A stretch of 64,000 bases of DNA, from positions 186,001-250,000 of the forward strand of contig OZ176056.1 in the NCBI GenBank assembly GCA_964247055.1. The letters are read 5' to 3'. This document shows positions 38,150-51,300 of this stretch, piece after piece (the stretch's first letter is position 1; the number at the start of each line of letters is the position of its first letter). A program made the position numbers and the translations under genes. A model generated the notes under the pieces. The model was not told the DNA's origin and ran no database searches. It worked only from the letters and a program-made list of their open reading frames with translations. The stretch comes from Paragordius varius. Taxonomy: Eukaryota > Nematomorpha.

Positions 38150-39420
38150 TTTATTTTATTTTTTTATTTTATTTTATTTTATTTTATTTTATTTTATTTT
38201 ATTTTATTTTATTTTATTTTATTTTATTTTAATTTATTTTATTTTATTTTATTTTATTTTATTTTATATAAATATAGTTATATTTTATTTTATTTAATTT
38301 TATTATATTTTATTTTATATAAATATAGTTATATTTTATTTTATTTTATTTTATTTTATTAAATTTTATTTTTATTTAATTTAATTTTATTTAATTTTAT
38401 TTTTATTTTATTTTATTTTATTTTATTTTATTTTATTTTATTTTATTTTATTTTATTTTATTTTATTTTATTTTATTTTATTTTATTTTATTTTATTTTA
38501 TTTTATTTTATTTTATTTTATTTTATTTTATTTTATTTTATTTTATTTTATTTTATTTTATTTTATTTTATTTTATGTTATTTTATTTATTTTATTTTAT
38601 TTTATTTTATTTTATTTTATTTTATTTTATTTTATTTTATTTTATTTTATTTTAATTTATTTTATTTTATTTTATTTAATTTTATTTTATTTTATTTTAT
38701 TTTATTTTATTATATTTTATTTTATTTTATTTTATTTTATTTTATTTTATTTTATTTTATTTTATTTTATTTTATTTTATTTTATTTTTATTTTATTTAA
38801 TTTTAATTTATTTTATTTTATTTTATTTTATTTTATTTTATTATATTTTAATTTATTTTTATTTTATTTTATTTTATTTTATTTTATTTTATTATATTAT
38901 ATTTTAATTTATTTTTATTTTATTTAATTTTATTTTATTTTATTTTATTTTATTTTATTTTATTTTATTTTATTTTATTTTATTTTTTTATTTTATTTTA
39001 TTTTATTTTATTTTATTTTATTATTTTATTTTATTTTATTTTATTTTATTTTATTTTATTTTATTTTATTTTATTTTAATTTATTTTATTTTATTTTATT
39101 TTATTTTATTTTATATAAATATAGTTATATTTTATTTTATTTAATTTTATTATATTTTATTTTATATAAATATAGTTATATTTTATTTTATTTTATTTTA
39201 TTTTATTAAATTTTATTTTTATTTAATTTTATTTTATTTAATTTTATTTTTATTTTATTTTATTTTATTTTATTTTATTTTATTTTATTTTATTTTATTT
39301 TATTTTATTTTATTTTATTTTATTTTATTTTATTTTATTTTATTTTATTTTATTTTATTTTATTTTATTTTATGTTATTTTATTTATTTTATTTTATTTT
39401 ATTTTATTTTATTTTATTTT
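38150..39420 (+). repeat. 847-bp duplication inside the pentamer array
   Basis: Two ATATAGTTATATT interruptions separated by 51 bp, with TTATATTTTATTTTATATA between them, occur at G38277/G38328 and again at G39124/G39175. Both pairs are 847 bp apart. A TTATGTTATTTTATTTATT variant follows each copy, at G38578 and G39374 (796 bp apart). The second copy therefore lost about ten pentamers in the pure TTTTA stretch. This shows block duplication plus repeat-length change. Confidence 0.75.
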
Positions 39421-39599
39421 ATTTTATTTTATTTTATTTTATTTTAATTTATTTTATTTTATTTTATTTTATTTTATAATAGTTATATTTTATTTTATTT
39501 AATTTTATTTTATTTTATTTTATATAAATATAGTTATATTTTATTTTATTTTATTTTATTTAATTATATTTTATTTTATTTTATTTTATTTTATTTTTA

Positions 39600-42500
39600 T
39601 TTTATTTTATTTTATTTTATTTTATATTAATTTATTTTATTTTTATTTATTTTGTTTTATTTTATTTTATTTTATATTAATTTATTTTATATTAATTTAT
39701 TTTATTTTATTTTATTTTATTTTATTTTATTTTATTTTATTTTATTTTATTTTATAATAGTTATATTTTATTTTATTTAATTTTATTTTATTTTATTTTA
39801 TATAAATATAGTTATATTTTATTTTATTTTATTTTATTTAATTATATTTTATTTTATTTTATTTTATTTTATTTTATTTTATTTTATTTTTATTTAATTT
39901 TAATTTATTTTATTTTATTTTATTTTATTTTATTTTATTTTATTTTATTTTATTTTATTTTATTTTATTTTATTTTATTTTATTTTATTTTATTTTATTT
40001 TATTTTATTTTATTTTATTTTATTTTATTTTATTTTATTTTATTTTATTTTATTTTATTTTATTTTATTTTATTTTATTTTATTTTATTTTATTTTTATT
40101 TTATTTTATTTTATTTTATTTTATTTTATATTAATTTATTTTATTTTTATTTATTTTGTTTTATTTTATTTTATTTTATATTAATTTATTTTATATTAAT
40201 TTATTTTATTTTATTTTATTTTATTTTATTTTATTTTATTTTATTTTATTTTATTTTAATTTATTTTATTTTATTTTATATAAATATAGTTATATTTTAT
40301 TTTATTTTATTTTATTTTATTTTATTTTATTTTATTTTATTTTATTTTATTTAATTTTAATTTATTTTATTTTATTTTATTTTATTTTATATTAATTTAT
40401 TTTATTTTATTTAATTTTAATTTATTTTATTTTATTTTATTTTATTTTATTTTATTTTATTTTATTTAATTTTAATTTATTTTATTTTATTTTATTTTAT
40501 TTTATTTTATATAAATATAGTTATATTTTATTTTATTTTTATTTTATTTAATTTTAATTTATTTTATTTTATTTTATTTTATTTTATATAAATATAGTTA
40601 TATTTTATTTTATTTTATTTTATTATATTTTATTTTTATTTAATTTTATTTTATTTTATTTAATTTTATTTTATTTTATTTTATTTTATTTTATTTTATT
40701 TTATTTTATTTTATTTTATTTTATTTTATTTTATTTTATTTTATTTTATTTTATTTTATTTTATTTTATTTTATTTTATTTTATTTTATTTTATTTTATT
40801 TTATTTTATTTTATTTTATTTTATTTTATTTTATTTTATTTTATTTTATTTTATTTTATTTTATTTTATTTTATTTTATTTTTATTTAATTTTAATTTAT
40901 TTTATTTTATTTTATTTTATTTTATTTTAATTTATTTTATTTTATTTTATTTTATTTTATAATAGTTATATTTTATTTTATTTAATTTTATTTTATTTTA
41001 TTTTATATAAATATAGTTATATTTTATTTTATTTTATTTTATTTTATTTAATTATATTTTATTTTATTTTATTTTATTTTATTTTATTTTATTTTATTTT
41101 TATTTAATTTTAATTTATTTTATTTTATTTTATTTTATTTTATTTTATTTTATTTTATTTTATTTTATTTTATTTTATTTTATTTTATTTTATTTTATTT
41201 AATTTTATTTTATTTTATTTTATTTTATTTTATTTTATTTTATTTTATTTTATTTTATTTTATTTTATTTTATTTTATTTTTATTTTATTTTATTTTATT
41301 TTATTTTATATTAATTTATTTTATTTTTTTTTATTTTGTTTTATTTTATTTTATTTTATATTATTTTATTTTATTTTATTTTATATTAATTTATTTTATT
41401 TTATTTTATTTTATTTTATTTTATTTTATTTTATTTTATTTTATTTTATGTTATTTTATTTATTTTATTTTATTTTATTTTATTTTATTTTATTTTATTT
41501 TATTTTATTTTATTTTATTTTAATTTATTTTATTTTATTTTATTTTATTTTATAATAGTTATATTTTATTTTATTTAATTTTATTTTATTTTATTTTATT
41601 TTATATAAATATAGTTATATTTTATTTTATTTTATTTTATTTAATTATATTTTATTTTATTTTATTTTATTTTATTTTATTTTATTTTTATTTAATTTTA
41701 ATTTATTTTATTTTATTTTATTTTATTTTATTTTATTTTATTTTATTTTATTTTATTTTATTTTATTTTATTTTATTTTATTTTATTTTATTTTATTTTA
41801 TTTTATTTTATTTTATTTTATTTTATTTTTATTTTATTTTATTTTATTTTATTTTATATTAATTTATTTTATTTTTATTTATTTTGTTTTATTTTATTTT
41901 ATTTTATATTAATTTATTTTATATTAATTTATTTTATTTTATTTTATTTTATTTTATTTTATTTTATTTTATTTTATTTTATAATAGTTATATTTTATTT
42001 TATTTAATTTTATTTTATTTTATTTTATATAAATATAGTTATATTTTATTTTATTTTATTTTATTTTATTTTATTTTATTTTATTTTATTTTTATTTAAT
42101 TTTAATTTATTTTATTTTATTTTATTTTATTTTATTTTATTTTATTTTATTTTATTTTATTTTATTTTATTTTATTTTATTTTATTTTATTTTATTTTAT
42201 TTTATTTTATTTTATTTTATTTTATTTTATTTTATTTTATTTTATTTTATTTTATTTTATTTTATTTTATTTTATTTTATTTTTATTTTATTTTATTTTA
42301 TTTTATTTTATATTAATTTATTTTATTTTTATTTATTTTGTTTTATTTTATTTTATTTTATATTAATTTATTTTATATTAATTTATTTTATTTTATTTTA
42401 TTTTATTTTATTTTATTTTATTTTATTTTATTTTATTTTAATTTATTTTATTTTATTTTATATAAATATAGTTATATTTTATTTTATTTTATTTTATTTT

Positions 42501-44200
42501 ATTTTATTTTATTTTATTTTATTTTATTTTATTTTATTTTATTTAATTTTAATTTATTTTATTTTATTTTATTTTATATTAATTTATTTTATTTTATTTA
42601 ATTTTAATTTATTTTATTTTATTTTATTTTATTTTATTTTATTTTATTTTATTTTATTTTATTTTATTTTATTTTATTTTATTTTATTTTATTTTATTTT
42701 ATTTTATTTTATTTTATTTTTATTTTATTTAATTTTAATTTATTTTATTTTATTTTATTTTATTTTATTTTATATAAATATAGTTATATTTTATTTTATT
42801 TTTATTTTATTTAATTTTAATTTATTTTATTTTATTTTATTTTATTTTATATAAATATAGTTATATTTTATTTTATTTTATTTTATTATATTTTATTTTT
42901 ATTTAATTTTATTTTATTTTATTTAATTTTATTTTATTTTATTTTATTTTATTTTATTTTATTTTATTTTATTTTATTTTATTTTATTTTATTTTATTTT
43001 ATTTTATTTTATTTTATTTTATTTTATTTTATTTTATTTTATTTTATTTTATTTTATTTTATTTTATTTTATTTTATTTTATTTTATTTTATTTTATTTT
43101 ATTTTATTTTATTTTATTTTATTTTATTTTATTTTATTTTATTTTATTTTATTTTATTTTTATTTAATTTTAATTTATTTTATTTTATTTTATTTTATTT
43201 TATTTTATTTTATTTTAATTTATTTTATTTTATTTTATTTTATTTTATAATAGTTATATTTTATTTTATTTAATTTTATTTTATTTTATTTTATATAAAT
43301 ATAGTTATATTTTATTTTATTTTATTTTATTTTATTTAATTATATTTTATTTTATTTTATTTTATTTTATTTTATTTTATTTTATTTTTATTTAATTTTA
43401 ATTTATTTTATTTTATTTTATTTTATTTTATTTTATTTTATTTTATTTTATTTTATTTTATTTTATTTAATTTTATTTTATTTTATTTTATTTTATTTTA
43501 TTTTATTTTATTTTATTTTATTTTATTTTATTTTATTTTATTTTTATTTTATTTTATTTTATTTTATTTTATATTAATTTATTTTATTTTTTTTTATTTT
43601 GTTTTATTTTATTTTATTTTATATTAATTTATTTTATTTTATTTTATATTAATTTATTTTATTTTATTTTATTTTATTTTATTTTATTTTATTTTATTTT
43701 ATTTTATTTTATTTTATTTTATTTTATTTTATTTTATTTTATTTTATTTTATTTTATTTTATTTTATTTTATTTTATTTTATTTTATTTTATTTAATTTT
43801 AATTTATTTTATTTTATTTTATATTAATTTATTTTATTTTATTTAATTTTAATTTATTTTATTTTATTTTATTTTATTTTATTTTATTTTATTTTATTTT
43901 ATTTTATTTTATTTTTATTTAATTTTAATTTATTTTATTTTATTTTATTTTATTTTATTTTATTTTATTTTATTTTATTTTATTTTATTTATTTTTATTT
44001 TATTTAATTTTATTTTATTTTATTTTATTTTATTTTATTTTATTTTATTTTATTTTATTTTATTTTATTTTATTTTATTTTATTTTATTTTATTTTATTT
44101 TTATTTTATTTTATTTTATTTTATTTTATATTAATTTATTTTATTTTTTTTTATTTTGTTTTATTTTATTTTATTTTATATTAATTTATTTTATTTTATT
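39600..44200 (+). repeat. Higher-order duplications of about 2.2 kb in the pentamer array
   Basis: The rare variant TTTTGTTTTATTTT, always next to TATATTAATTTATTTTA, has its G at 37142, 39654, 40158, 41338, 41886, 42340, 43601 and 44158. The order 40158, 41338, 41886 (intervals 1180 and 548) is echoed by 42340, 43601, 44158 (intervals 1261 and 557), an offset near 2.2 kb. The first and fourth flanks carry two TATATTAATTTA copies, while those at 41338, 43601 and 44158 have an eight-T run before the G unit, so paired copies share sub-variants. Confidence 0.7.
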
Positions 44201-46671
44201 TTATATTAATTTATTTTATTTTATTTTATTTTATTTTATTTTATTTTATTTTATTTTATTTTATTTTATTTTATTTTATTTTATTTTATTTTATTTTATT
44301 TTATTTTATTTTATTTTATTTTATTTTATTTTATTTTATTTTATTTTATTTTATTTTATTTTATTTTATTTTATTTTATTTTATTTTATTTTATTTAATT
44401 TTAATTTATTTTATTTTATTTTATATTAATTTATTTTATTTTATTTAATTTTAATTTATTTTATTTTATTTTATTTTATTTTATTTTATTTTATTTTATT
44501 TTATTTTATTTTTATTTTATTTAATTTTAATTTATTTTATTTTATTTTATTTTATTTTATTTTATTTTATTTTATTTTATTTTATTTTATATAAATATAG
44601 TTATATTTTATTTTATTTTATTTTATTTTATTATATTTTATTTTTATTTAATTTTATTTTATTTTATTTAATTTAATTTTATTTTATTTTATTTTATTTT
44701 ATTTTATTTTATTTTATTTTATTTTATTTTATTTTATTTTATTTTATTTTATTTTATTTTATTTTATTTTATTTTATTTTATTTTATTTTATTTTATTTT
44801 ATTTTATTTTATTTTATTTTATTTTATTTTATTTTATTTTATTTTATTTTATTTTATTTTATTTTATTTTAATTTATTTTATTTTATTTTATATAAATAT
44901 AGTTATATTTTATTTTATTTTATTTTATTTTATTTTATTTTATTTTATTTTATTTAATTTTAATTTATTTTATTTTATTTTATTTTATTTTATATTAATT
45001 TATTTTATTTTATTTAATTTTAATTTATTTTATTTTATTTTATTTTATTTTATTTTATTTTATTTTATTTTATTTTATTTTATTTTATTTTATTTTATTT
45101 TATTTTATTTTATTTTATTTTATTTTATTTTATTTTATTTTATTTTATTTTATTTTATTTTATTTTATTTTATTTTATTTTATTTTATTTTATTTTATTT
45201 TATTTTATTTTATTTTTATTTTATTTAATTTTAATTTATTTTATTTTATTTTATTTTATTTTATATAAATATAGTTATATTTTATTTTATTTTATTTTAT
45301 TTTATTTTATTTTATTTTTATTTTATTTAATTTTAATTTATTTTATTTTATTTTATTTTATTTTATTTTATTTTTATTTTATTTAATTTTAATTTATTTT
45401 ATTTTATTTTATTTTATTTTATTTTATTTTATTTTATTTTATTTTATTTTATTTTATTATATTTTATTTTATTTTATTTTATTTTATTTTATTTTATTTT
45501 ATTTTATTTAATTTTAATTTATGTTATTTTATTTTATTTTATATTATTTTATTTTATTTTATTTTATTTCATTTTATATTAATTTATTTTATTTTATTTT
45601 ATTTTATTTTATTTTATTTTTATTTTATTTAATTTTAATTTATTTTTTTTTATTTTATTTTATTTTATTTTATTTTATTTTATTTTATTTTATTTTATTT
45701 TATTTTATTTTATTTTATTTTATTTTATTTTATTTTATTTTATTTTATTTTATTTTATTTTATTTTATTTTATTTTATTTTATTTTATTATATTTTATTT
45801 TATTTTATTTTATTTTATTTTATTTTATTTTATTTTATTTTATTTAATTTTAATTTATGTTATTTTATTTTATATTATTTTATTTTATTTTATTTCATTT
45901 TATTTTATTTTATTTTATTTTATTTTATTTTATTTTATTTTATTTTATTTTATTTTATTTTATTTTATTTTATTTTTATTTTATTTAATTTTAATTTATT
46001 TTATTTTATTTTATTTTATTTTATTTTATATAAATATAGTTATATTTTATTTTATTTTATTTTATTTTATTTTATTTTTATTTTATTTAATTTTAATTAA
46101 TTTTATTTTATTTTATTTTATTTTTATTTTATTTAATTTTATTTTATTTTATTTTATTTTATTTTATTTTATTTTATTTTATTTTATTTTATTTTATTTT
46201 ATTTTATTTTATTTTATTTTATATTAATTTATTTTATTTTATTTTATTACATTTTATATTAATTTATTTTATTTTATTTTATTTTATTTTATTTTATTTT
46301 ATTTTATTTTTATTTTATTTAATTTTAATTTATTTTTTTTTATTTTATTTTATTTTATTTTATTTTATTTTATTTTATTTTATTTTATTTTATTTTATTT
46401 TATTTTATTTTATTTTATTTTATTTTATTTTATTTTATTTTATTTTATTTTATTTTATTTTATTTTATTTTATTTTATTTTATTTTATTTTATTTTATTA
46501 TATTATATTTTATTTTATTTTATTTTATTTTATTTTATTTTATTTAATTTTAATTTATGTTATTTTATTTTATTTTATATTAATTTATTTTATTTTATTT
46601 TATTTTATTTTATTTTATTTTATTTTATTTTATTTTATTTTATTTTATTTTATTTTATTTTATTTTTATTT

Positions 46672-46726
46672 TATTTAATTTAATTTAATTTAATTTAATT
46701 TAATTTAACTTAATTTAATTTAATTT
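46672..46726 (+). repeat. TTTAA pentamer island near the Sat2 border
   Basis: About eleven TTTAA units lie here, with one AACTT substitution. The sequence after both islands is similar: TTTTA units, an eight- or nine-T run, then TATATTAATTTA twice, as at 37800-37850 and 46766-46810. This suggests that the two islands are copies of one segment about 9 kb apart. Confidence 0.75.
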
Positions 46727-47129
46727 TATTTTATTTTATTTTATTTTATTTTATTTTATTTTATTTTTTTTTATATTAATTTATTTTATTTTATTTTATA
46801 TTAATTTATTTTATTTTATTTTATTTTATTTTATTTTATTTTATTTTATTTTATTTTATTTTATTTTATTTTATTTTATTTTATTTTATTTTATTTTATT
46901 ATATTATATTTTATTTTATTTTATTTTATTTTATTTTTATTTTATTTAATTTTAATTTATTTTATTTTATTTTATTTTATTTTATTTTATTTTATTTTAT
47001 TTTATTTTATTTTATTTTTTTATACATTCTCTTACTAAGACTACATCAAAAAAATATAGAGATAGTTTGACAAACTTTTTCATATCCGATTTTTACAACG
47101 ATACTTTAAAAATTAATGCATAAAACTAG

Positions 47130-47155
47130 TCGTATCAATAAATCGCATCAATACT
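47130..47155 (+). repeat. 13-bp internal duplication that makes the 191-bp Sat2 form
   Basis: TCGTATCAATAAA is followed directly by TCGCATCAATACT, two imperfect 13-bp copies where most monomers have a single TCGCATCAATACT. About twenty monomers carry the long form, for example near 48041, 48765, 50026, 51287, 53075, 55070, 56520, 58325, 60254 and 62962. They are spread through the array rather than clustered. In the long form the spacer between the two 14-bp arms grows from 65 to 78 bp. Confidence 0.85.
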
Positions 47156-47188
47156 CAAGTTAAACTTTGTCCTTAAAAATCGGATATT

Positions 47189-47366
47189 GGTCACCGGTGA
47201 ACAAAATTATTTTTTATGCATTCTCTTAGCAAGACTACATCAAAATATAGAGATAGTTTGGCAAACTCTTTCATATCCGATTTTTACAACGATACTTTAA
47301 AAATTAATGTATAAAACTAGTCGCATCAATACTCAAGTTAAACTTTGTCCTTAAAAATCGGATATT
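47189..47366 (+). repeat. Sat2 representative monomer with its dyads
   Basis: TCACCGGTGA at 47191-47200 is a perfect 10-bp palindrome. AGTTTG at 47255-47260 and CAAACT at 47262-47267 flank one central base (G here, A in many other copies). ATATCCGATTTTTA at 47273-47286 is the exact reverse complement of TAAAAATCGGATAT at 47352-47365, with 65 bp between them. Because the array is head-to-tail, the arms alternate 65 and 85 bp apart along the whole block. Frequent variants are CGAATATT in the right arm and ATATCGGA in the left arm, each weakening one pair. Confidence 0.92.
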
Positions 47367-48214
47367 GGTCACCGGTGAACAAAATTATTTTTTATACATT
47401 CTCTTAGTAAGACTACATAATAATAGAAATAGTTTGACAAACTCTTTCATATCCGATTTTTACAGCGATACTTTAAAAATTAATGTATTAAACTAGTCGC
47501 ATCAATACTCAAGTTAAACTTTGTCCTTAAAAATCGGATATTGGTCACCGGTGAACAAAATTGTTTTTTATACATTCTCTTTTTAAGACTACATCAAAAA
47601 AATATAGAGATAGTTTGACAAACTCTTTCATATCCGATTTTTACAACGATATTTTAAAAATTAATGTATAAAACTAGTCGTATCAATACTCAAGTTAAAC
47701 TTTGTCCTTAAAAATCGGATATTGGTCACCGGTGAACAAAATTATTTTTTTTACATTCTCTTAGTAAGACTACATCAAAATATAGAAATAGTTTGACAAA
47801 CTCTTACATATCCGATTTTTACAACGATACTTTAAAAATTAATGTATAAAACTAGTCGTATCAATACTCAAGTTAAACTTTGTCCTTAAAAATCGGATAT
47901 TGGTCACCGGTGAACAAAATTATTTTTTATACATTCTCTTAGCAAGACTACATCAAAATATAGAGATAGTTTGGCAAACTCTTTCATATCCGATTTTTAC
48001 AACGATACTTTAAAAATTAATGTATAAAACTAGTTGTATCAATAAATCGCATCAATACTCAAGTTAAACTTTGTCCTTAAAAATCGGATATTGGTCACCG
48101 GTGAACAAAATTATTTTTTATACATTCTCTTAGTAGGACTACATTAAAATATAGAGATAGTTTGGCAAACTCTTTCATATCCGATTTTTACAACGATACT
48201 TTAAAAATTATGGT

Positions 48215-51200
48215 ATTAAACCAGTTGCATCAATACTCAAGTTAAACTTTGTCCTTAAAAATCGGATATTGGTCACCGGTGAACAAAATTATTTTTTATA
48301 CTCTTAGTAAGACTACATCAAAATATAGAGATAGTTTGACAAACTCTTTCATATCCGATTTTTACAACGATACTATAAAAATTATGGTATTAAACCAGTC
48401 GCATGAATACTCAAGTTAAACTTTGTCCTTAAAAATCGGATATTGGTCACCGGTGAACAAAATTATTTTATATACATTCTCTTAGTAAGACTACATCAAA
48501 ATATAGAGATAGTTTGACAAACTCTTTTCATATCCGATTTTTACAACGATACTTTAAAAATTAATGTATAAAACTAGTCGCATCAATACTCAAGCTAAAC
48601 ATTGTCCTTAAAAATCGGATATTGGTCACCGGTGAACAAAACTATTTTTTATACATTCTCTTAGTAAGACTACATCAAAATATAGAGATAGTTTGACAAA
48701 CTCTTTCATATCCGATTTTTACAACGATACTTTAAAAATTAATGTATAAAACTAGTCGTATCAATAAATCGCATCAATACTCAAGTTAAACTTTGTCCTT
48801 AAAAATCGGATATTGGTCACCGGTGAACAAAATTATTTTTTATACATTCTCTTAGTAGGACTACATCAAAATATAGAGATAGTTTGACAAACTCTTTTCA
48901 TATCCGATTTTTACAACGATACTTTAAAAATTAATGTATAAAACTAGTCGCATCAATACTCAAGTTAAACTTTGTCCTTAAAAATCGGATATTGGTCACC
49001 GGTGAACAAAATTATTTTTTATACATTCTCTTAGTAAGACTACATCAAAATATAGAGATAGTTTGACAAACTCTTTTCATATCCGATTTTTACAACGATA
49101 GTTTTTTAAAATTATGGTATTAAACCAGTCGCATCAATACTCAAGTTAAACTTTGTCCTTAAAAATCGGATATTGGTCACCGGTGAACAAAATTATTTTT
49201 TATACTCTTAGTAGGACTACATTAAAATATAGAGATAGTTTGGCAAACTCTTTCATATCCGATTTTTACAACGATACTTTAAAAATTAATGTATAAAACT
49301 AGTCGCATCAATACTCAAGTTAAACTTTGTCCTTAAAAATCGAATATTGGTCACCGGTGAACAAAATTATTTTTTATACATTCTCTTAGTAAGACTACAT
49401 CAAAATATAGAGATAGTTTGACAAACTCTTTCATATCCGATTTTTACAACGATACTTTAAAAATTAATGTGTTAAACTAGTCGCATCAATACTCAAGTTA
49501 AACTTTGTCCTTAAAAATCGGATATTGGTCACCGGTGAACAAAATTATTTTTTTTACATTCTCTTAGTAAGACTACATCAAAATATAGAAATAGTTACAA
49601 ACTCTTACATATCCGATTTTTACAACGATACTTTAAAAATTAATGTATAAAACTAGTCGTATCAATACTCAAGTTAAACTTTGTCCTTAAAAATCGGATA
49701 TTGGTCACCGGTGAACAAAATTATTTTTTATACATTATCTTAGTAAGACTACATCAAAATGTAGAAATAGTTTGACAAACTCTTTCATATCGGATTTTTA
49801 CAACGATACTTTAAAAATTAATGTATTTAACTAGTCGCATCAATACTCAAGTTAAACTTTGTCCTTAAAAATCGGATATTGGTCACCGGTGAACAAAATT
49901 ATTTTTTATACATTCTCTTAGCAAGACTACATCAAAATATAGAGATAGTTTGGCAAACTCTTTCATATCCGATTTTTACAACGATACTTTAAAAATTAAT
50001 GTATAAAACTAGTTGTATCAATAAATCGCATCAATACTCAAGTTAAACTTTGTCCTTAAAAATCGGATATTGGTCACCGGTGAACAAAATTATTTTTTAT
50101 ACATTATCTTAGTAAGACTACATCAAAATGTAGAAATAGTTTGACAAACTCTTTCATATCGGATTTTTACAACGATACTTTAAAAATTAATGTATTTAAC
50201 TAGTCGCATCAATACTCAAGTTAAACTTTGTCCTTAAAAATCGGATATTGGTCACCGGTGAACAAAATTATTTTTTATACATTCTCTTAGCAAGACTACA
50301 TCAAAATATAGAGATAGTTTGGCAAACTCTTTCATATCCGATTTTTACAACGATACTTTAAAAATTAATGTATAAAACTAGTTGTATCAATAAATCGCAT
50401 CAATACTCAAGTTAAACTTTGTCCTTAAAAATCGGATATTGGTCACCGGTGAACAAAATTATTTTTTATACATTCTCTTAGTAGGACTACATTAAAATAT
50501 AGAGATAGTTTGGCAAACTCTTTCATATCCGATTTTTACAACGATACTTTAAAAATTAATGTATAAAACTAGTCGCATCAATACTCAAGTTAAACTTTTT
50601 CCTTAAAAATCGAATATTGGTCACCGGTGAACAAAATTATTTTTTATACATTCTCTTAGTAAGACTACATCAAAATATAGAGATAGTTTGACAAACTCTT
50701 TCATATCGGATTTTTACAACGATACTTTAAAAATTATGGTATTAAACCAGTTGCATCAATACTCAAGTTAAACTTTGTCCTTAAAAATCGGATATTAGTC
50801 ACCGGTGAACAAAATTATTTTTTATACTCTTAGTAAGACTACATCAAAATATAGAGATAGTTTGACAAACTCTTTCATATCCGATTTTTACAACGATACT
50901 ATAAAAATTATGGTATTAAACCAGTCGCATGAATACTCAAGTTAAACTTTGTCCTTAAAAATCGGATATTGGTCACCGGTGAACAAAATTATTTTATATA
51001 CATTCTCTTAGTAAGACTACATCAAAATATAGAGATAGTTTGACAAACTCTTTTCATATCCGATTTTTACAACGATACTTTAAAAATTAATGTATAAAAC
51101 TAGTCGCATCAATACTCAAGCTAAACATTGTCCTTAAAAATCGGATATTGGTCACCGGTGAACAAAACTATTTTTTATACATTCTCTTAGTAAGACTACA

Positions 51201-51300
51201 TCAAAATATAGAGATAGTTTGACAAACTCTTTCATATCCGATTTTTACAACGATACTTTAAAAATTAATGTATAAAACTAGTCGTATCAATAAATCGCAT
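48215..51300 (+). repeat. Sat2 block repeated at 2526 bp
   Basis: CCAGTTGCATC (48221 and 50747) and the rare GCATGAATACTC (48401 and 50927) both give an offset of 2526 bp. The shared order of variants continues with TATTTTATATAC, then CTAAACATTGTCC (near 48595 and 51120), then AACAAAACTATT. Within the interval a two-monomer unit (178 + 191 = 369 bp) starting TACATTATCTTAG is itself tandemly duplicated at 49731-50099 and 50100-50468, so at least two scales of duplication are nested. Confidence 0.75.

Larger units (their letters stand above)
35201..47016 (+). repeat. TTTTA pentanucleotide array, about 11.8 kb
   Basis: Almost every base belongs to TTTTA units or one-base variants (TTTAA, TTTTTA, TTATA). 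G and C are nearly absent. The strand bias is extreme, with about four T per A on the plus strand. A longer interruption, ATAAATATAGTTATATT, recurs about 25 times, with a shorter form ATAATAGTTATATT at 36722, 39475, 39756, 40966, 41553, 41981 and 43246. Rare G bases in TTTTGTTTTA mark larger duplicated segments. There is no gene. Long open frames occur only because TTTTA read on the plus strand has no stop in any frame. Confidence 0.97.

Noticed and set aside
40156..42601. Open frames of 71-87 codons starting MFYFILFYINL in the pentamer
   Set aside because: TTTTA read on the plus strand gives only Phe, Tyr, Ile and Leu codons and no stop, so such frames are automatic. They begin at a TTG variant unit and have no coding character. 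They are useful only as tags of duplicated segments.
45521..45847. Open frame of 108 codons rich in FYFIL
   Set aside because: Same artefact of the TTTTA period; low-complexity translation with no start context or domain.
34727..47016. TTTTA array as telomeric repeat
   Set aside because: It does not resemble the TTAGG or TTAGGG-type G-rich telomere units. It lacks G and lies between two satellites.
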